Positions 1 to 11,619 of a stretch of 64,000 nt of DNA are shown here, one piece after another. Source of the DNA: Platerodrilus igneus (taxonomy: Eukaryota; Arthropoda; Insecta; Coleoptera; Lycidae); contig JARFIW010000942.1 of NCBI GenBank assembly GCA_036346225.1, positions 620,001 to 684,000 of the forward strand, in the 5' to 3' direction. The position numbers and the translations under genes are program-made. The notes beneath the pieces were generated by a model that did no database searches, was not told where the DNA came from, and was given only the letters and a program-made list of their open reading frames with translations. Positions within the stretch are counted from its first letter, which is position 1; every line of letters begins with the position of its first letter.

Positions 1-1205
1 AAGGAAGAAAATTTTAGAGTACATAAACAACTCAAGGATACGCATAAGTAATTATAATTTCTTTTATTCAAACGCATGGAAGCAAAAAGGAAGCGTGCTT
101 GCATAGAAAATCCATAATTTCAAACGCAAATGTTGTTCATTTTAAAAGCCAACGTTCGTTTATACAAATACTACGAAGCGAAGAAACCGAGAATTGTTAT
201 TTCAAACGGTCGGTTGTTTCAAGAAACACCTGTTGTTATATGTCGGGTTCATAGAATATTAAACGAACGTTAAGACAAAATTTTATAGAAATTGTTTGAA
301 ACGGTCAATTTGTATAAGCTGCTACAATAACAAGTCCCTTCAGGAGTGAGTGGAATAAACGATCGATAATATAAAACAGACAGAGAAATGTATAAATAAA
401 GCGTTGGGATAGAAGTCACGTAAGATATACACGGGTAATTGTGAAGGCCAGATACGATATCGATTTTCTGTAACTTAAGAGGGGTTCTAAAGGAGACAAC
501 AAACATGCGTGGAACGAAGATAGATAGCGGATAGGTGGAGCGCTGTGACGACAGGAAATTATATCATTGGTTGAGAGCCAGCAGTTTTCGAGAAGAACGT
601 GTACGTTACGGTGGTAAACTAAATTTTTTGTAACCGCACGACGAAAGTGGGATTTTTGGAAAAGTGAGTGTTTGTTATGTTAAAAATTTTAGGAAGCAGC
701 TTGGAAAACAAACTTTTCATGTGAAACAGGTTCCACTAGGGGGTTGGAGAATGATATAACTACACGAACGAAGATATTAAAGTTCCCCTTTCTTTCCATT
801 TAGATCTGAATACGGGTTTAGATCTACAACCTATAGTAGTAAAAGCACTTTCGGCTATCAATTATTGTGTGTTCAGTAAAGTTGCATTAAACATCCTATT
901 AGAAATTATAAAAGCTGTAGTAGCGTACCGCCTGTTATAAAAGTGATTGCACGAGTTGGTGCTTGTTTAGATAAAAGGTGCCGTTACTACGACAAAGTTA
1001 TTAAATGGATGGATGATATAATTAAAGGTTGTATGGTTGTTGTATAATTTTGGTAATTTTGTTTGATGGTGTGTGTGTGCGAGAGAGGTATGTACTTAAA
1101 GATAGGTATTCAAGAAGAGGCCAATTGCTAAGCTAGCCAAGGTGAGCAGAGAAATCCGAAGGCGTAAAAAAAAGGTAAAAAAATTTTTTTTGGAAAATTT
1201 TATGT
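1..1205. other. AT-rich spacer, nothing recognised
   Basis: I see no convincing exon, RNA gene or transposon domain here. Short open frames lack family motifs. Confidence 0.5.
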
Positions 1206-1363
1206 TGGCCCAGGAGTGGGCACGACATTTAAAAGAGTACCTCGGCAATTTTATGGCGCCCAATACGTGGGGCTCGAATGGTTTTTAGGAAAAGGCTCGA
1301 GTATACAGAGGCAATTTTATGGACGGCCCAACGATGGGGGCTCGAATTTTGGAGAGACCACGG

Positions 1364-1365
<2 letters not shown>
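1206..1365 (+). repeat. Tandem repeat resembling a retroelement primer-binding site
   Basis: Three units of about 50-66 bp start near 1206, 1254 and 1320. Each opens with a version of GGCGCCCAACGTGGGGCTCGA, and the first two end in GGCAATTTTAT. The core resembles the primer-binding site used by many insect LTR retrotransposons (known from the family). The last unit runs straight into a (TA)n tract. A diverged relative with the same order lies at 39190-39388. No LTR or coding region is attached, so whether it comes from a retroelement leader is inference. Confidence 0.5.

Positions 1366-1401
<36 letters not shown>
1366..1401. repeat. (TA)n microsatellite
   Basis: About 36 bp of uninterrupted TA dinucleotides directly follow the primer-binding-site-like units. 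Confidence 0.95.
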
Positions 1402-1406
<5 letters not shown>

Positions 1407-2067
1407 TATACCGCCCTACTTTGGGTTTAAACATATATTCTACCACCCTACTTTGAGTTTCACCTATATTCTACCCTTTATTTTATAAACTTTTAAAATG
1501 TGCACACCTAATGCACGCCCCGTACTTGCACCGTTTGGTTGGTTCTTTTATTAACTATTTATTGCAATGCCTCGACTATTTAAGCTCTTAATCTCAGGGT
1601 GTTCAAACTACTTATAGTGGGTTCCGTTATAAGTAGATGTGCTAAGTCCAACCAAAGTGCACTCTTTTGTTTTACTACTAAAATTGATACTCTACTTTTG
1701 TATATGCCAAATTTTCTAATAAGATCAAAGTTGCTATGTGCCAAATTCAATTACAACCAAAATTTGTATGACTATTTTTGACGTATTAAAGATATATTTA
1801 AACACTCACCTGGTCTATACTCCGTTGATGCCTCCCTGAATGCTGGCTCAAAATCCTTATCACCGTATGCGTCTTCACAATGATGTTCTTGAATTTTCGT
1901 GCCGCTTCCAGGTGTCCTTGAATTTTAACTGCTCCCCAATACCTGAAATGATTAACCCAAATTTAGAATTTAGAAAAATCAGTACTACAACTTCCCTTGT
2001 GCTAATCTCCGCTTCGAATCCTTGTTTTCTCTATAAATCCGTCCGCTTCTCCGTATCTAATCCCAAT
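1402..2067. other. Spacer, nothing recognised
   Basis: AT-rich sequence with no supported gene. A short pair CCGCCCTACTTTGGGTTT / CCACCCTACTTTGAGTTT near 1411-1460 is the only local repeat. Confidence 0.45.
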
Positions 2068-2284
2068 CTACTCGTTCCTGTATCTTTTTGCTCGATGCTC
2101 CTGCTACCTTTAAACTGCTCTCCAATATCCAACTTCTTTCCTTTGTATAACCACTCTCGATGACCTTCTAACTTTAATCCGCACTCCAATATCCAACTTC
2201 TTTCTATGTATATCCACTCTCGATGTCCTTCTACCTTTAAACCGCTCTCCAATATCACTTCAAATCTGTATAACCACTCTCCAA
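2068..2284 (+). repeat. Pyrimidine-rich tandem repeat, ~65 bp unit
   Basis: Units around 2116-2180, 2181-2243 and 2244-2284 share CTCCAATATCCAACTTC, a TGTATA..CCACTCTC core and CTTCTACCTTTAA. A more diverged unit precedes them from about 2068. Open frames across the block simply follow the repeat, so I do not call a gene. Confidence 0.7.
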
Positions 2285-3058
2285 ATCCAATAATTTACCG
2301 TCGCACAATCACTACTATTCACTTTATACTTTCGATGCTTGTTTCTTTACCACCTTATTCAATTGAAACTCCTTTTAAAACAACTACTTTTATTTTCTTT
2401 TTAAATATCTGTATACAAATTAGCACAGTTATGAAAACACGTCTTTTTACAAAATTGGTTCGAAAATAATCCCCTTTGTTTACTCTCTAAGGCGACCATG
2501 TTAACTCTCTACTAGTCAACTACATCTTAAAGTTCATAACAAATAACTACGTTCGTGTCGCACATACCAAAGTTCATGTCTTTTATACAATTTCATAATC
2601 ACGTTAAATTCTAATATATGTCCTAAATCTTTACATTCCACCAATCATATTTTACGTTGTTATAACTAATAATTTTGAGTTTACAAATATTGTCCAAAAG
2701 TTGATTCTACATAAAATGAAACCAAAATAAATTATACTTGACCCTGGATGCATGTTGATAGTGAACATTCATAGACGCATCCGGCTTTTGGACGGCAAAT
2801 GTACTTTCAAAGGCTTTTAAAATTCAAACTCGGTATAAACCCTTGAGCACTGCACATCTTACTACGTCACTTAGTCATTTTAAAATTGCCTTTTGGCACT
2901 TAATTTCAACTACTATATTTGAATGGTATTTTAGTATACATAAAATACGGCAAACATACATTTTTAAGTTTATGTGATCAAATATGTGGATTATTTTTGT
3001 TTGGCATATACTACCTTGTACTAAACAACCCTTATAACTCTTAGTAGCTCCCTTAGAC

Positions 3059-3064
<6 letters not shown>
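2285..3064. other. AT-rich spacer, nothing recognised
   Basis: No exon, RNA gene or transposon motif seen. Confidence 0.45.

Positions 3065-3114
<50 letters not shown>
3065..3114. repeat. (AT)n microsatellite
   Basis: About 50 bp of AT dinucleotides. An apparent Tyr/Ile-repeat open frame across it is an artefact of the repeat. Confidence 0.95.
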
Positions 3115-3116
<2 letters not shown>

Positions 3117-3351
3117 CTGTGACCCGCCTATACGTTGAGAAAGTCACCCTGGAAACATTTCTGTGTATTCTTTATTTTTGAAACTAAAAATTTTTTATAC
3201 TTTAAAATATTACCGGTAGAACGTAAGTAACCACTTCCGTGGTTGGCAATACTGTAAACATAATATGAAATATGGCCTATACGTCATTTCTTGGTCTAAT
3301 TAATTTGTATTTTGGGTTATAAATACATATTTTTTGTTATCCTTTTATCAT

Positions 3352-3969
3352 CCCATGGGTCACATTTGGAACACACCACAAAACACTATGTAGATTTCTG
3401 TTTGTTGCATGTTTTCAAACTTGCCACTCTGAATTACCAATGTTAATGTTTTGAAACCTACCACAGCATATTAGTTTGGAATTTCTCCGTTAGGGAAGCG
3501 CCATAAGGTTATTATTGATTGATAGTTAGCTGTTATTGGATGTTGTTATTTTTGGTGGTACTTTTAGCTGTGTTATGTTAAAAAAACGTAAGTATTATAA
3601 TAATAAAATATATTTCGTACTCTTTGAACATTTTAGAATATGCCTATATAAATAATATTTCAAGATAATCAAAACAAACAGTCAGGGGTTATGCATTTAT
3701 TGTTTTGGGTCACATATGACCCATTGGACTTTTATAGTTAGAATTGTTACTTATCGGTTTGAGTCACATATGAACCATTGGACCCTTGTGCACAAAACAA
3801 GTTTTTCATATTTTCATTGAATCAGTCATTTTTTGCTATAGTCTAATGGCGGATATTCCATATGAGAATGAGGTATAGGATTTGGATGACAGTGATGATA
3901 ATTATATTCCTGATCAAGGTTCCAGCAACTACAGTGAAGAAGATGTAGAAGTCGAAAGTAGTAGTAAAG
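3352..3969 (+). mobile_element. piggyBac-like left end with broken first transposase exon
   Basis: Copies of GGGTCACATATGACCC-type palindromes at about 3356, 3707 and 3760 (the last less exact) resemble subterminal repeats. They are followed by a reading frame from the ATG at 3846. It encodes a short acidic N-terminus rich in Asp, Glu and Ser, the usual start of piggyBac-family transposases, and reaches a possible splice donor at 3969/3970 (AAG|GTAAAA). There is an in-frame stop at codon 11 (3876-3878). The layout parallels the better supported element at 36273, which has palindromic GGTCAATTTGACC repeats. The rest of the transposase is not adjacent. Family assignment is inference from composition and layout. 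Confidence 0.4.
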
Positions 3970-4038
3970 GTAAAATTCATTTATGAATAATTATCTATTC
4001 TTATTGAAGTTATATATATTTAGATGCTTTTCCTCCTT

Positions 4039-4343
4039 AATCATCGAACCTTACATGTGATTTTCCAATGCTCCACCCGAAGGTACTACATTGGCCAGGA
4101 AGCGAGTTTTTTTTACCTGGAAAATTTGGAAATTTGCCGAACCCTTGCTGTTCCAAGCAAGGTAGGAATCTTTAACGTGCATGACAACACTCACACACAG
4201 GACCTGCATTTTACCTCTCATCCGAACGAGGGTGTATTTTTGTAAAAAATGCTCGCCTAACATTTTTCAAGCGGGCAGTGCCGGGATTCAAACCCGGGAC
4301 CTTGGGCGTAGTAGTCACACACATACCACTACGCCACGGAGCC
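4039..4343 (-). mobile_element. tRNA-derived SINE, copy 1
   Basis: Read on the minus strand from 4343, the head carries a pol III A box (TGGCGTAGTGG) and about 45 bases later a B box (GGTTTGAATCC), as in tRNA genes. The acceptor ends do not pair, so it is not a functional tRNA. The ~230 bp body contains ACGTTAAAGATTCC, a motif I associate with a widespread invertebrate SINE core, and ends near TTCGATGATT. A second copy lies head to tail 5 bp away. Confidence 0.75.
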
Positions 4344-4348
4344 ACATC

Positions 4349-4639
4349 AATCATCGAACCTTAAATGTGATTTTCGAATTCTCCACCCGAAGGTACTATA
4401 TTGGCCAGGAAGCCAGTTTTTTTTACCTGAAGAATTTAGAATTTTGCCGAATCCTAGGTAGGGATCTTTAACGTGTGTGACAACACTCACATGCGGGACC
4501 TCCATTTTACCTCTCATCGGAACGAGGGTGTATTTTTGTGAAAAATGTTCGTCTAACATTTTTCAAGCGGACCGTGTCGGGATACGAACCCGGGATCTTG
4601 GTCGTAGTAATCACACACATACCATTACGCCACGGAGCC
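4349..4639 (-). mobile_element. tRNA-derived SINE, copy 2
   Basis: Same structure as its neighbour: A box in GGCTCCGTGGCGTAATGG, B box in GGGTTCGTATCCCG, then the body ending near 4351. It lacks part of the body seen in copy 1 (the CCTTGCTTGGAACAGCAAG stretch is shortened). The two copies form a tandem dimer. Its 5' side abuts a LINE fragment at about 4642. Confidence 0.75.
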
Positions 4640-4641
4640 GC

Positions 4642-5505
4642 CATACCTGACAGGCTGTCGGATGTGTGTGAAAATATGCAATTGAAAGTGGATATAAATA
4701 AGATAAAAGTAATGATATTTGACAAAGATGGCAAAATTGATGACTTTGTATTTAGAATAGACAATAACAAAATAGAGAAAGTGAATGACTTCGTGCACCT
4801 TGGTAGAAAGTTTTTGAGTAATGGAAAGCTGGATGGTGAAATAGAAAGAAGGGCAGAATGCTGGAAGAAGAGTGTCTGAAAGTATGTGGGCAGTGAACAG
4901 GAATGAAGGATTGAGTATAAATGCAAAGCTGGCCATTTACAACAGTGTGTTTGTGCCAACCGTTCTGTATAAGAGCGAAGCTTGGGTCTGGCAAAAGAGG
5001 AATGTTAGTCGTATAAATGCTGCAGGAATGAGGTTTCTAAGAAGTGTGTGCAGAAAGACATTGAGAGACAAGGTGTCAAATGAATGGATCAGAGCAGAGT
5101 ATGGGATGCAAGTGATCCTTAAGGAGTTAAGCGGTCGAAGCACACTTAGATGATTTGGACATGTGGAAAGAATGAACGAAGATAGACTTACCAAACACAT
5201 ATATGGAAGTAAGATGACTGGTAGAGCTGCAAGGAGTAGACCGCGTAAAAGATGTTTGAATATAGTAGAAAAAGTTTTAAAAGAACGGCAGGTGAGAAGT
5301 CCGAGGAACAAAGGAGCATGCCAAAAGCAATGTACGAATGTTGCAGAAGCAAAGGAAGTGTGTAGGGATTAAGGGATGTGGGGAAAGATTGTGAATGGTG
5401 CTGAGAGTAGTCTAGAGCTATACTTTGCATATCCTTCCAGAAAGAAGTGCTAGGTTTGATTACCCCGAAAGGGAATACCGCGAATAGTGTTGTTGTTGTT
5501 TTTGA
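4642..5505 (+). mobile_element. Non-LTR retrotransposon (LINE), 3' end fragment
   Basis: The pieces 4642-4879, 4872-5153 and 5163-5372 are three frames of one decayed reverse-transcriptase C-terminus. Visible segments include FVHLGRKFLSNGKLDGEIERR, the SEAWVWQKRNVSRINAAGMR block, a GHVERMNEDRL block and a GRPRKR-like block, all typical of LINE ORF2 after the RT palm. Frame changes lie near 4872 and 5153. It ends in a GTTGTTGTT simple tail at about 5490. The 5' part, including the catalytic core, is absent. It is dead as a coding unit. Confidence 0.8.
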
Positions 5506-8196
5506 TTTAATGCGCTTGTTGTATGTTTATAGATGTTAGTTATTAACTGTTGGTGTTGTAAATATATGTTTAGTAGGAATATACTCATTTATGTATTGCC
5601 TCAGTGTGTCCTGTAACATACAGGTAAGTATCCTGGTATTAACACGAATGAGGACTCAGACTCAAAACAAAACGCCTAAGCAAAGCGAAAGCAACAGTAA
5701 CAAAGCGTAATTCGTTTACTTGTTTCTCGTACTACTACCTTCTTCAAAGCAAAGAACGGAAACGTAGCTTTATATATAACACATGTGTTCATCATTTGAC
5801 GACCTGTAACTGTAGAACAGCGATTGTAGTAGTGTTAGCAAGGTCGTAAAGACATTCCACTGAACCCTTTTAATTAACTAACAATGGTTTTGCATCGCTA
5901 AATATATTTACGCCGTTAATTCTTTTTCTTTCCACAGCGCATCAAAGTAATATTAAAGTTTGATATCCGGTCTTAACATAGCCTAGAATACAGACACGTG
6001 TTTTACTAATTTGGCTTTGAAGAATTGCTAAAATACTTAAATCTGTGAGAAATGTCGCTAATTTTCAGTGTTATATAATTAGTCCAGTTTATCTTCTTTG
6101 GATTAAGTAAATTGGACGATTCCTTGTTAAATTTGAAGAAATGTAAGGACACGCCAACAGGTCAAAGTCCACTTTAGCTTTTTTTGGTTTCGTAGTAGCA
6201 CGTAACGGACATATAATTCTTGTTAACAATACAGATCGTATTATTTTTAAACTGCATTTTTAAGGTTTGTACACTTTTACATCTAATTTGACAGCGATGT
6301 TATTAGCTCTGTTTTGTTTACGCTTTATTTAAGGCTTATTATAAAATCTAGTGAAGTAGAGATTTGTGTTTGGAATTTAATTTGTACTTAAAAGTCAGAT
6401 TTAGGGTTGATGTATGCATTTGTAATAAAGTGACATAGATCAATACGGTTAAATAGAGCCCTAGTATCAATATTATAAAGATTTGCTCAAGCAACCTGTT
6501 AAATGTTGCTTTCTGATTATGCAGAAAGAGGACAGCGTTTATATTAATACTCGAAACATCTTTTAAATTTTTTATATAAATTTAAGCGTACTTCTGCTTT
6601 TCTTGTCATCTAGTTTTGAAACGTTATGAAATTTTTTAATAATTATGCAGTATTTGAGATCGATATATTGTGAGTAAAAAATTGATTCAATATTTTACGT
6701 ATATTTTTTGTTGTAATTATACAAACCAAGCACTACGGTTCAGATTTTTTATCCTTTGAGATCTAATACAATAAGAATGATTAAATTTTTTTAAAATTAA
6801 CGACACATAATTTATTATGAAATATCCGTCTATACATTGTTAATTTGCACGAGAGATATTTTTGCGTTTCATTATATGATCTAAGAAAATTTTCATCTTT
6901 TTATTAAAAGAAAGTTTTTAGAGTAATTAAAATATAGAATATTCTAATAAAATTGGTTATGTTATGAGATATAAAGTTACAATTACTATATAGCATTGCT
7001 TTAATTTTGACCTACATTGGAGGCGCAAATTGCTGTCTCATATGTTTTAATTTTGAACTTATAATTTTTTGCAGGTATCTTATCGTTGTATTTAATTTTT
7101 AGTGTTGGTATCAATTTCTTTTGGGCTCTACATTTCCCTTTCTTTTTAAATGTAGTGGCGCTCTTTTAAACATCTTTGAAAACAACCCTCACGCCCGTTG
7201 TGTTGTATCTGCCGCTTAGAGTAAAGTCTATAATTTAGATGTAAGGCACACAAATTTTCCCAAAAGGAAAAATTGTAAACAATGATTATTGTTCGAAGCA
7301 CGAGCTTCAAAAAATGTTAAACTTAACATTGGCTAATTGCTTACTTTAGGTAACCCATTTAACATTAAAATTGCAAAGACGAAAACCTAAAATATTATAA
7401 AAAACGGATAGTATTGTCGATCAAAATATATAAATAAATTACGAAAGCTCGTGTGATTAGATAATTAGCATATGTAACTTTTAAGTCGTTTTAGAGTTTG
7501 AATACAAAATTATTGAGGTTCAAGTTGAAGCTATGCTTTAAACTACTTCAACTCTATCGGTATTATGTCAAGAGTTGATAGATCACACAATTTTCCATTA
7601 CTGTAATACAAAACACTTTGGAATTCTGATCAACTGCCTTTATTTACAATTGTAATGATGACGCCCAAGGGTATAAACTTTCCTTACACTGTAAATAAAT
7701 ACAACGGAAAAAGCTATTCTGAAAATGGCGCAGTCGTATCGGAAAACGTGATGTGAAGTTGAAATAGTTAAATATTAAAACTCAATTTCTAGAGGCATAA
7801 AACGTGCTCTGGAAAACCCCAAATGGTTGTTAAGCTTTGTAAGGTGCTTTTTAAAGTGAAAATATAAATTGAAAGAGGCTATTTGTAAGAACGTTTATTT
7901 ATTATGTATGTAAAATGTATACATGCCTTAACCTTTATGTTTCATTTTATGACCTGTTTGTTTAGGACAAAACAGTTAAAGTGTTCGTTTGATATTTATG
8001 TGTAAGGAGCTAAGGTATTCATGTTCAGTTTTTGTTAGATGCCAAAAGATCCTTTGATAGCTGATGGGAAAGCATGTTTGTTTTTTATCTTACTCATGAG
8101 GATTCTTTACGTTTTGTAAACTAAGTCGTCATTGGAAAGATGGTTATGTCTATTTTGTATTTTATAAATATTAATTGCAACTTACAGAATCATTTG
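5506..8196. other. AT-rich spacer, nothing recognised
   Basis: About 2.7 kb with dense stops in all frames and no transposon protein motif, tRNA or clear exon seen on either strand. Confidence 0.5.
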
Positions 8197-8335
8197 TAAC
8201 GCTCGTGCGTTAATTAGGCATATTTGTCAATAAAAAAGCATTTATTTCAACTAGTTAAATGAGCTTTAGCGCAAAATACTCTACATTTTATACAAGCTTG
8301 GGTGGTTAACACTTTATAAAAGGACTATTTCAAAA
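8197..8335 (+). repeat. Dispersed repeat, copy 1 (mate at 17701)
   Basis: Starts TGTAACGCTCG and shares ATGAGCTTTA, a TTTATA..GCTTGGG-TGGTTAACA-like block and a TTTATAAA..CTATTTTCA-like end with 17701-17838. Coding potential is absent. Probably a non-autonomous or decayed transposon end (inference). Confidence 0.55.
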
Positions 8336-8400
8336 TGATAGTAAATCAAGATAAGAATCACAAACCAAAAGGGCATCTAGTAAATTTTTATATAGACTAC

Positions 8401-8527
8401 TGCGTACAGCGACGTAGTCTAAAAACAAACAAAAAAGAACAACAAAGAAAAAATGACCGGGATCAATCGGTGAGTGAGCGGGGTATTCCAACTACCACGA
8501 TCAGGGAAGGCCTGAAATAAAAGGACA
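8401..8527 (+). repeat. Direct repeat, left copy (mate at 9402)
   Basis: A roughly 125 bp segment with an A/purine-rich first half, ending in GGTGAGTG.GCGGGGTATTCC, AACTACCACRATCARGGAAGG and CCTGAAATAAAAGGACACG. It recurs about 1 kb downstream. The sequence between the copies is purine-rich and has no recognisable gene. Confidence 0.75.
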
Positions 8528-9207
8528 CGCCCCAAAATCAAAAAAAGAACTCATCCGGTTTGAAAAACCCTGTATACCGGAATAAATCAAGAAGTTTAGA
8601 GGATATAGGAAAAAAAAAAGTAGAAGGTGGCAATCACCGAGGACCAAGGTAGAATAGCGTCAACACTGTCAAAGTCGTTAAAGAACAGATGCTTCTTCAA
8701 AAAAGAAACAGTAAAGTCTTCGACCGCAAAAAAACCATTGGTTTTCTGCAGAAAAACCAAAAGTAAAGGAAAAGAAGCTAGGAGGAAAATCAACCGTAAC
8801 AGTCAAAATGACAAAAGAGTCAATCCTCAAAGTATGCTCGAGAACAACAAGAATGCAGGATAGAAAAAATATAAATTACTTCAAGCGGTGGTACCCAAAG
8901 AATTGCAACAAAGGAAGAACCAAATAAAAGAATAGCTAGCTAGACCTAAAGTCGAGTAAGTTGTGGTTTCCGAAGAAAAGATAAACTGACTAGAAAGCAC
9001 CTACCACAAGAAGTGAATCGAAAAATTTAACTATGTCGGCACTAAGACCGACACAACGTAAAACCAGCCACAGGAAAAAGGGAGAGGAATGTGGAACAAA
9101 GGGAACGAGAAAAAAAGAATAACACCAAGCAACAAGTACAAAAACTAAAAAAAAACACAGACGCACAAAATAAAATAAAACAGAATCCCAGTATAGTTAT
9201 GTATGAG
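8528..9207 (+). other. Purine-rich stretch between direct repeats
   Basis: A- and G-rich plus strand. Lys-rich open frames (8335-8520, 8627-8863) follow from composition and show no domain. No gene supported. Confidence 0.5.
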
Positions 9208-9303
9208 TATGTGTGTGCGTGTGCGTGAGTGCGTGTGTGTGTGTTGATGTATAAGTATGTGTGTGTTTGTGTGTGTGTATATGCAGTGTGCGTGTGTGTA
9301 TGT
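9208..9303 (+). repeat. (GT)n microsatellite, imperfect
   Basis: TGTGTG-rich run with interruptions. The Cys/Val-rich frame over it is a repeat artefact. Confidence 0.9.
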
Positions 9304-9401
9304 GTTGGATCGCTGCAGTCGGCTCTTACGACATGCAGATTATACCATGGAACTATTCTATTCCCGCACCCACACGGGTGTCAAAATTTATGCTACGTAC
9401 C

Positions 9402-9519
9402 ACAACGTAGTCACGTAAAAACAAAAAAAAAACAAAGAAAGAATGTCCGCGCTTAATCGGTGAGTGGGCGGGGTATTCCAACTACCACAATCAAGGAAGG
9501 CCTGAAATAAAAGGACACG
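9402..9519 (+). repeat. Direct repeat, right copy (mate at 8401)
   Basis: Matches 8401-8527 from ACGTAGTC through GGACACG with scattered substitutions and a shortened A-rich part. Confidence 0.75.
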
Positions 9520-9740
9520 TACTCATTTACAACTCACAAAAATAATCATACAACCTCTAATTACCAAAAAAAAAGTATATTATAGCAGAACAGTAGTGCC
9601 AAAAATTAACACAAAAAAAGAATAAATACTTAAACAGGTGACCTGCCGTTTTTAGGTTCCCCATATTAAATGCCAAGAAAAAGAAATTACAACCCTAAAA
9701 ACAATAGCTCTAAATCATTCTCTTAAATATAACAATTAAC

Positions 9741-9945
9741 CCCCCCGTTCTAAATTACCATCGTAAGTTTACAATTACAGATGTAGGATGGTCACAGTCC
9801 GTACAATATTAATGATACATATTTTTAATTTATTTACAACATACAATCCCAAAAATCCCCCTCCCCCGTTCTAAACTACCATCGTATGTATACCATTACA
9901 GATGTAGTATGGTCACAGTATGTAGAACATTAATGACGAATACCC
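9741..9945 (+). repeat. Two-copy tandem repeat, ~121 bp period
   Basis: The segments starting CCCCCGTTCTAAA at 9742 and 9863 share CTACCATCGTA, TACAGATGTAG, ATGGTCACAGT and a CATTAATGA end. Confidence 0.8.
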
Positions 9946-11619
9946 TCTCACCTAACGATTCTCATGTGAACAACTACAAAGTGTAGGCTTCGAATCGAAC
10001 CCGATAAACATGTGGATGCGACCCTTCCCCAGGATCAGTACTATAGTGTAACCGACCTGAAGGCTGACCCAAACGCCCTCTATAAACGGCACATCGGGCT
10101 CCATGATCTAACATCTAGTGGCAGTGGCTCAACGACACCTACGTTGTGTCGTTATAATGTAACCCAAATTCACACTGGGAAGATGGCATTAAGGCGGGAA
10201 GGTTTGAAATAAAACTATAGCCTTTACCTAACTTTACTTTTAATCAAAACAATGACCACGAAATAAGTTATTCGCATGAAAGCATAGAAAAATGACATTT
10301 AAAGCAAACACTACCGTACTCAACCTGGGCAATTGGGAAAACAGCACGACAGAGAAAACCCCAAACTGCCCTCACACTTCCAACTGCATTTGGCACATCT
10401 CGACACACACAGGTAACGTACAATTACCCAGATCAACAACACTGAAATTGACGAATGTCAACTGTTACCCAGACATACCACACATGACAACTGAAGAAAC
10501 GTTAGTGTAGACCAGCTAGTCTTTTCTGGTAGGTACTGAAGTCGGCAAGCCAATACAACCCAGCTAAAGTTGAAGAGGAGGGACACCAGGAAGATGACCT
10601 TCACCTTGACTACCAACGTTCCTCCCCGCACGGACATAAAATGCTAGTAATATTCAACAAGGCTCAATCACACGCGCCCACATACATGCATTAACAGTTT
10701 CCAGCCCGTGTTACAAAATATTTCACAAAGGCTAGCCGACTTCCTATTATTTGCAAACGGGTACAACTACAAGTACATTGACAAGACAACATGAATCACT
10801 GAAATGAATTTATGGTGTGATTGCGCATGGTTAAAAAGGCGCTGGTTAATGAATAGACTATCTCCAATATAGTCATAAATGCAAACGTGAAGGCACGAGA
10901 TGATCGATCATACCAGAGGTTCAATTTAATTATATCACAACAATTATTATAAACGTTAGATACTAGTTAATTAAATAGGAACATCGGCTAAATAATAGGA
11001 TAAACACACAACAAACATATAATTAAGTTTAAACCAATATATGAGTAATGCAGTTGTAAATGTGATTAATTTGCTGAAATAAAACAATTACACATCATAA
11101 AAATGTCAAATGCATCACAAATATCAAACAAATATAACATAGAAATATAATACTGTTCATATTCAAACTTGCCTACTAATTTGATTTAATATATCTAAGG
11201 GATGATATTGGTACTTTTCATTAACTGCTCGTAAAATCACAGTGATGGTACATTTACTATTGATTCTGCATAAGTGCAATGCAATGAAAGTTCGAACTCT
11301 GTATTAAATACTAAATAAACATTATTTCAAATAAACAAATATTAGTTTTACTCTGATTTAGATACTAAATAAACAATTCAGATAAATAAATAGTTATCGG
11401 TTGTTAAACCAAACCACACTCATTTATACATAAAACGTTCAATAAAATCGTAAATTCACCTATATTAAGCATCATAAGTAAAACAACCTGCATCAAATTG
11501 CAAGCCAAAAGCAACAGGTAACACAAATATTTCCTTCAATGATTAAATAACTAACGGTTTTGCAATAAGTACCAACATCACATTCAAAACAAAGCTGGAA
11601 TTACAAGATGTAATCAGAT
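9946..11619. other. Spacer, nothing recognised
   Basis: No gene supported. The frames at 10012-10212 and 10292-10510 lack known motifs. Parts nearest 11600 may still belong to the LTR-like copy that follows, because its match at 63400 continues weakly. Confidence 0.4.

Noticed and set aside
2875..3147. Open frame with Tyr/Ile repeats
   Set aside because: Produced by the (AT)n microsatellite. The same holds for frames over 1366-1401, 37382-37427 and 9208-9303.
4270..4343. tRNA gene in the 4.3 kb SINE
   Set aside because: A and B boxes are present but the acceptor ends do not pair and the same head recurs with a SINE body.
8335..8863. Lys-rich open frames as small genes
   Set aside because: Composition artefact of purine-rich DNA. 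Part lies in a direct repeat and no motif or start context supports them.
10012..10510. Two plus-strand frames as a gag-like gene
   Set aside because: No zinc knuckle, capsid motif or neighbouring pol. Length is within chance for this composition.
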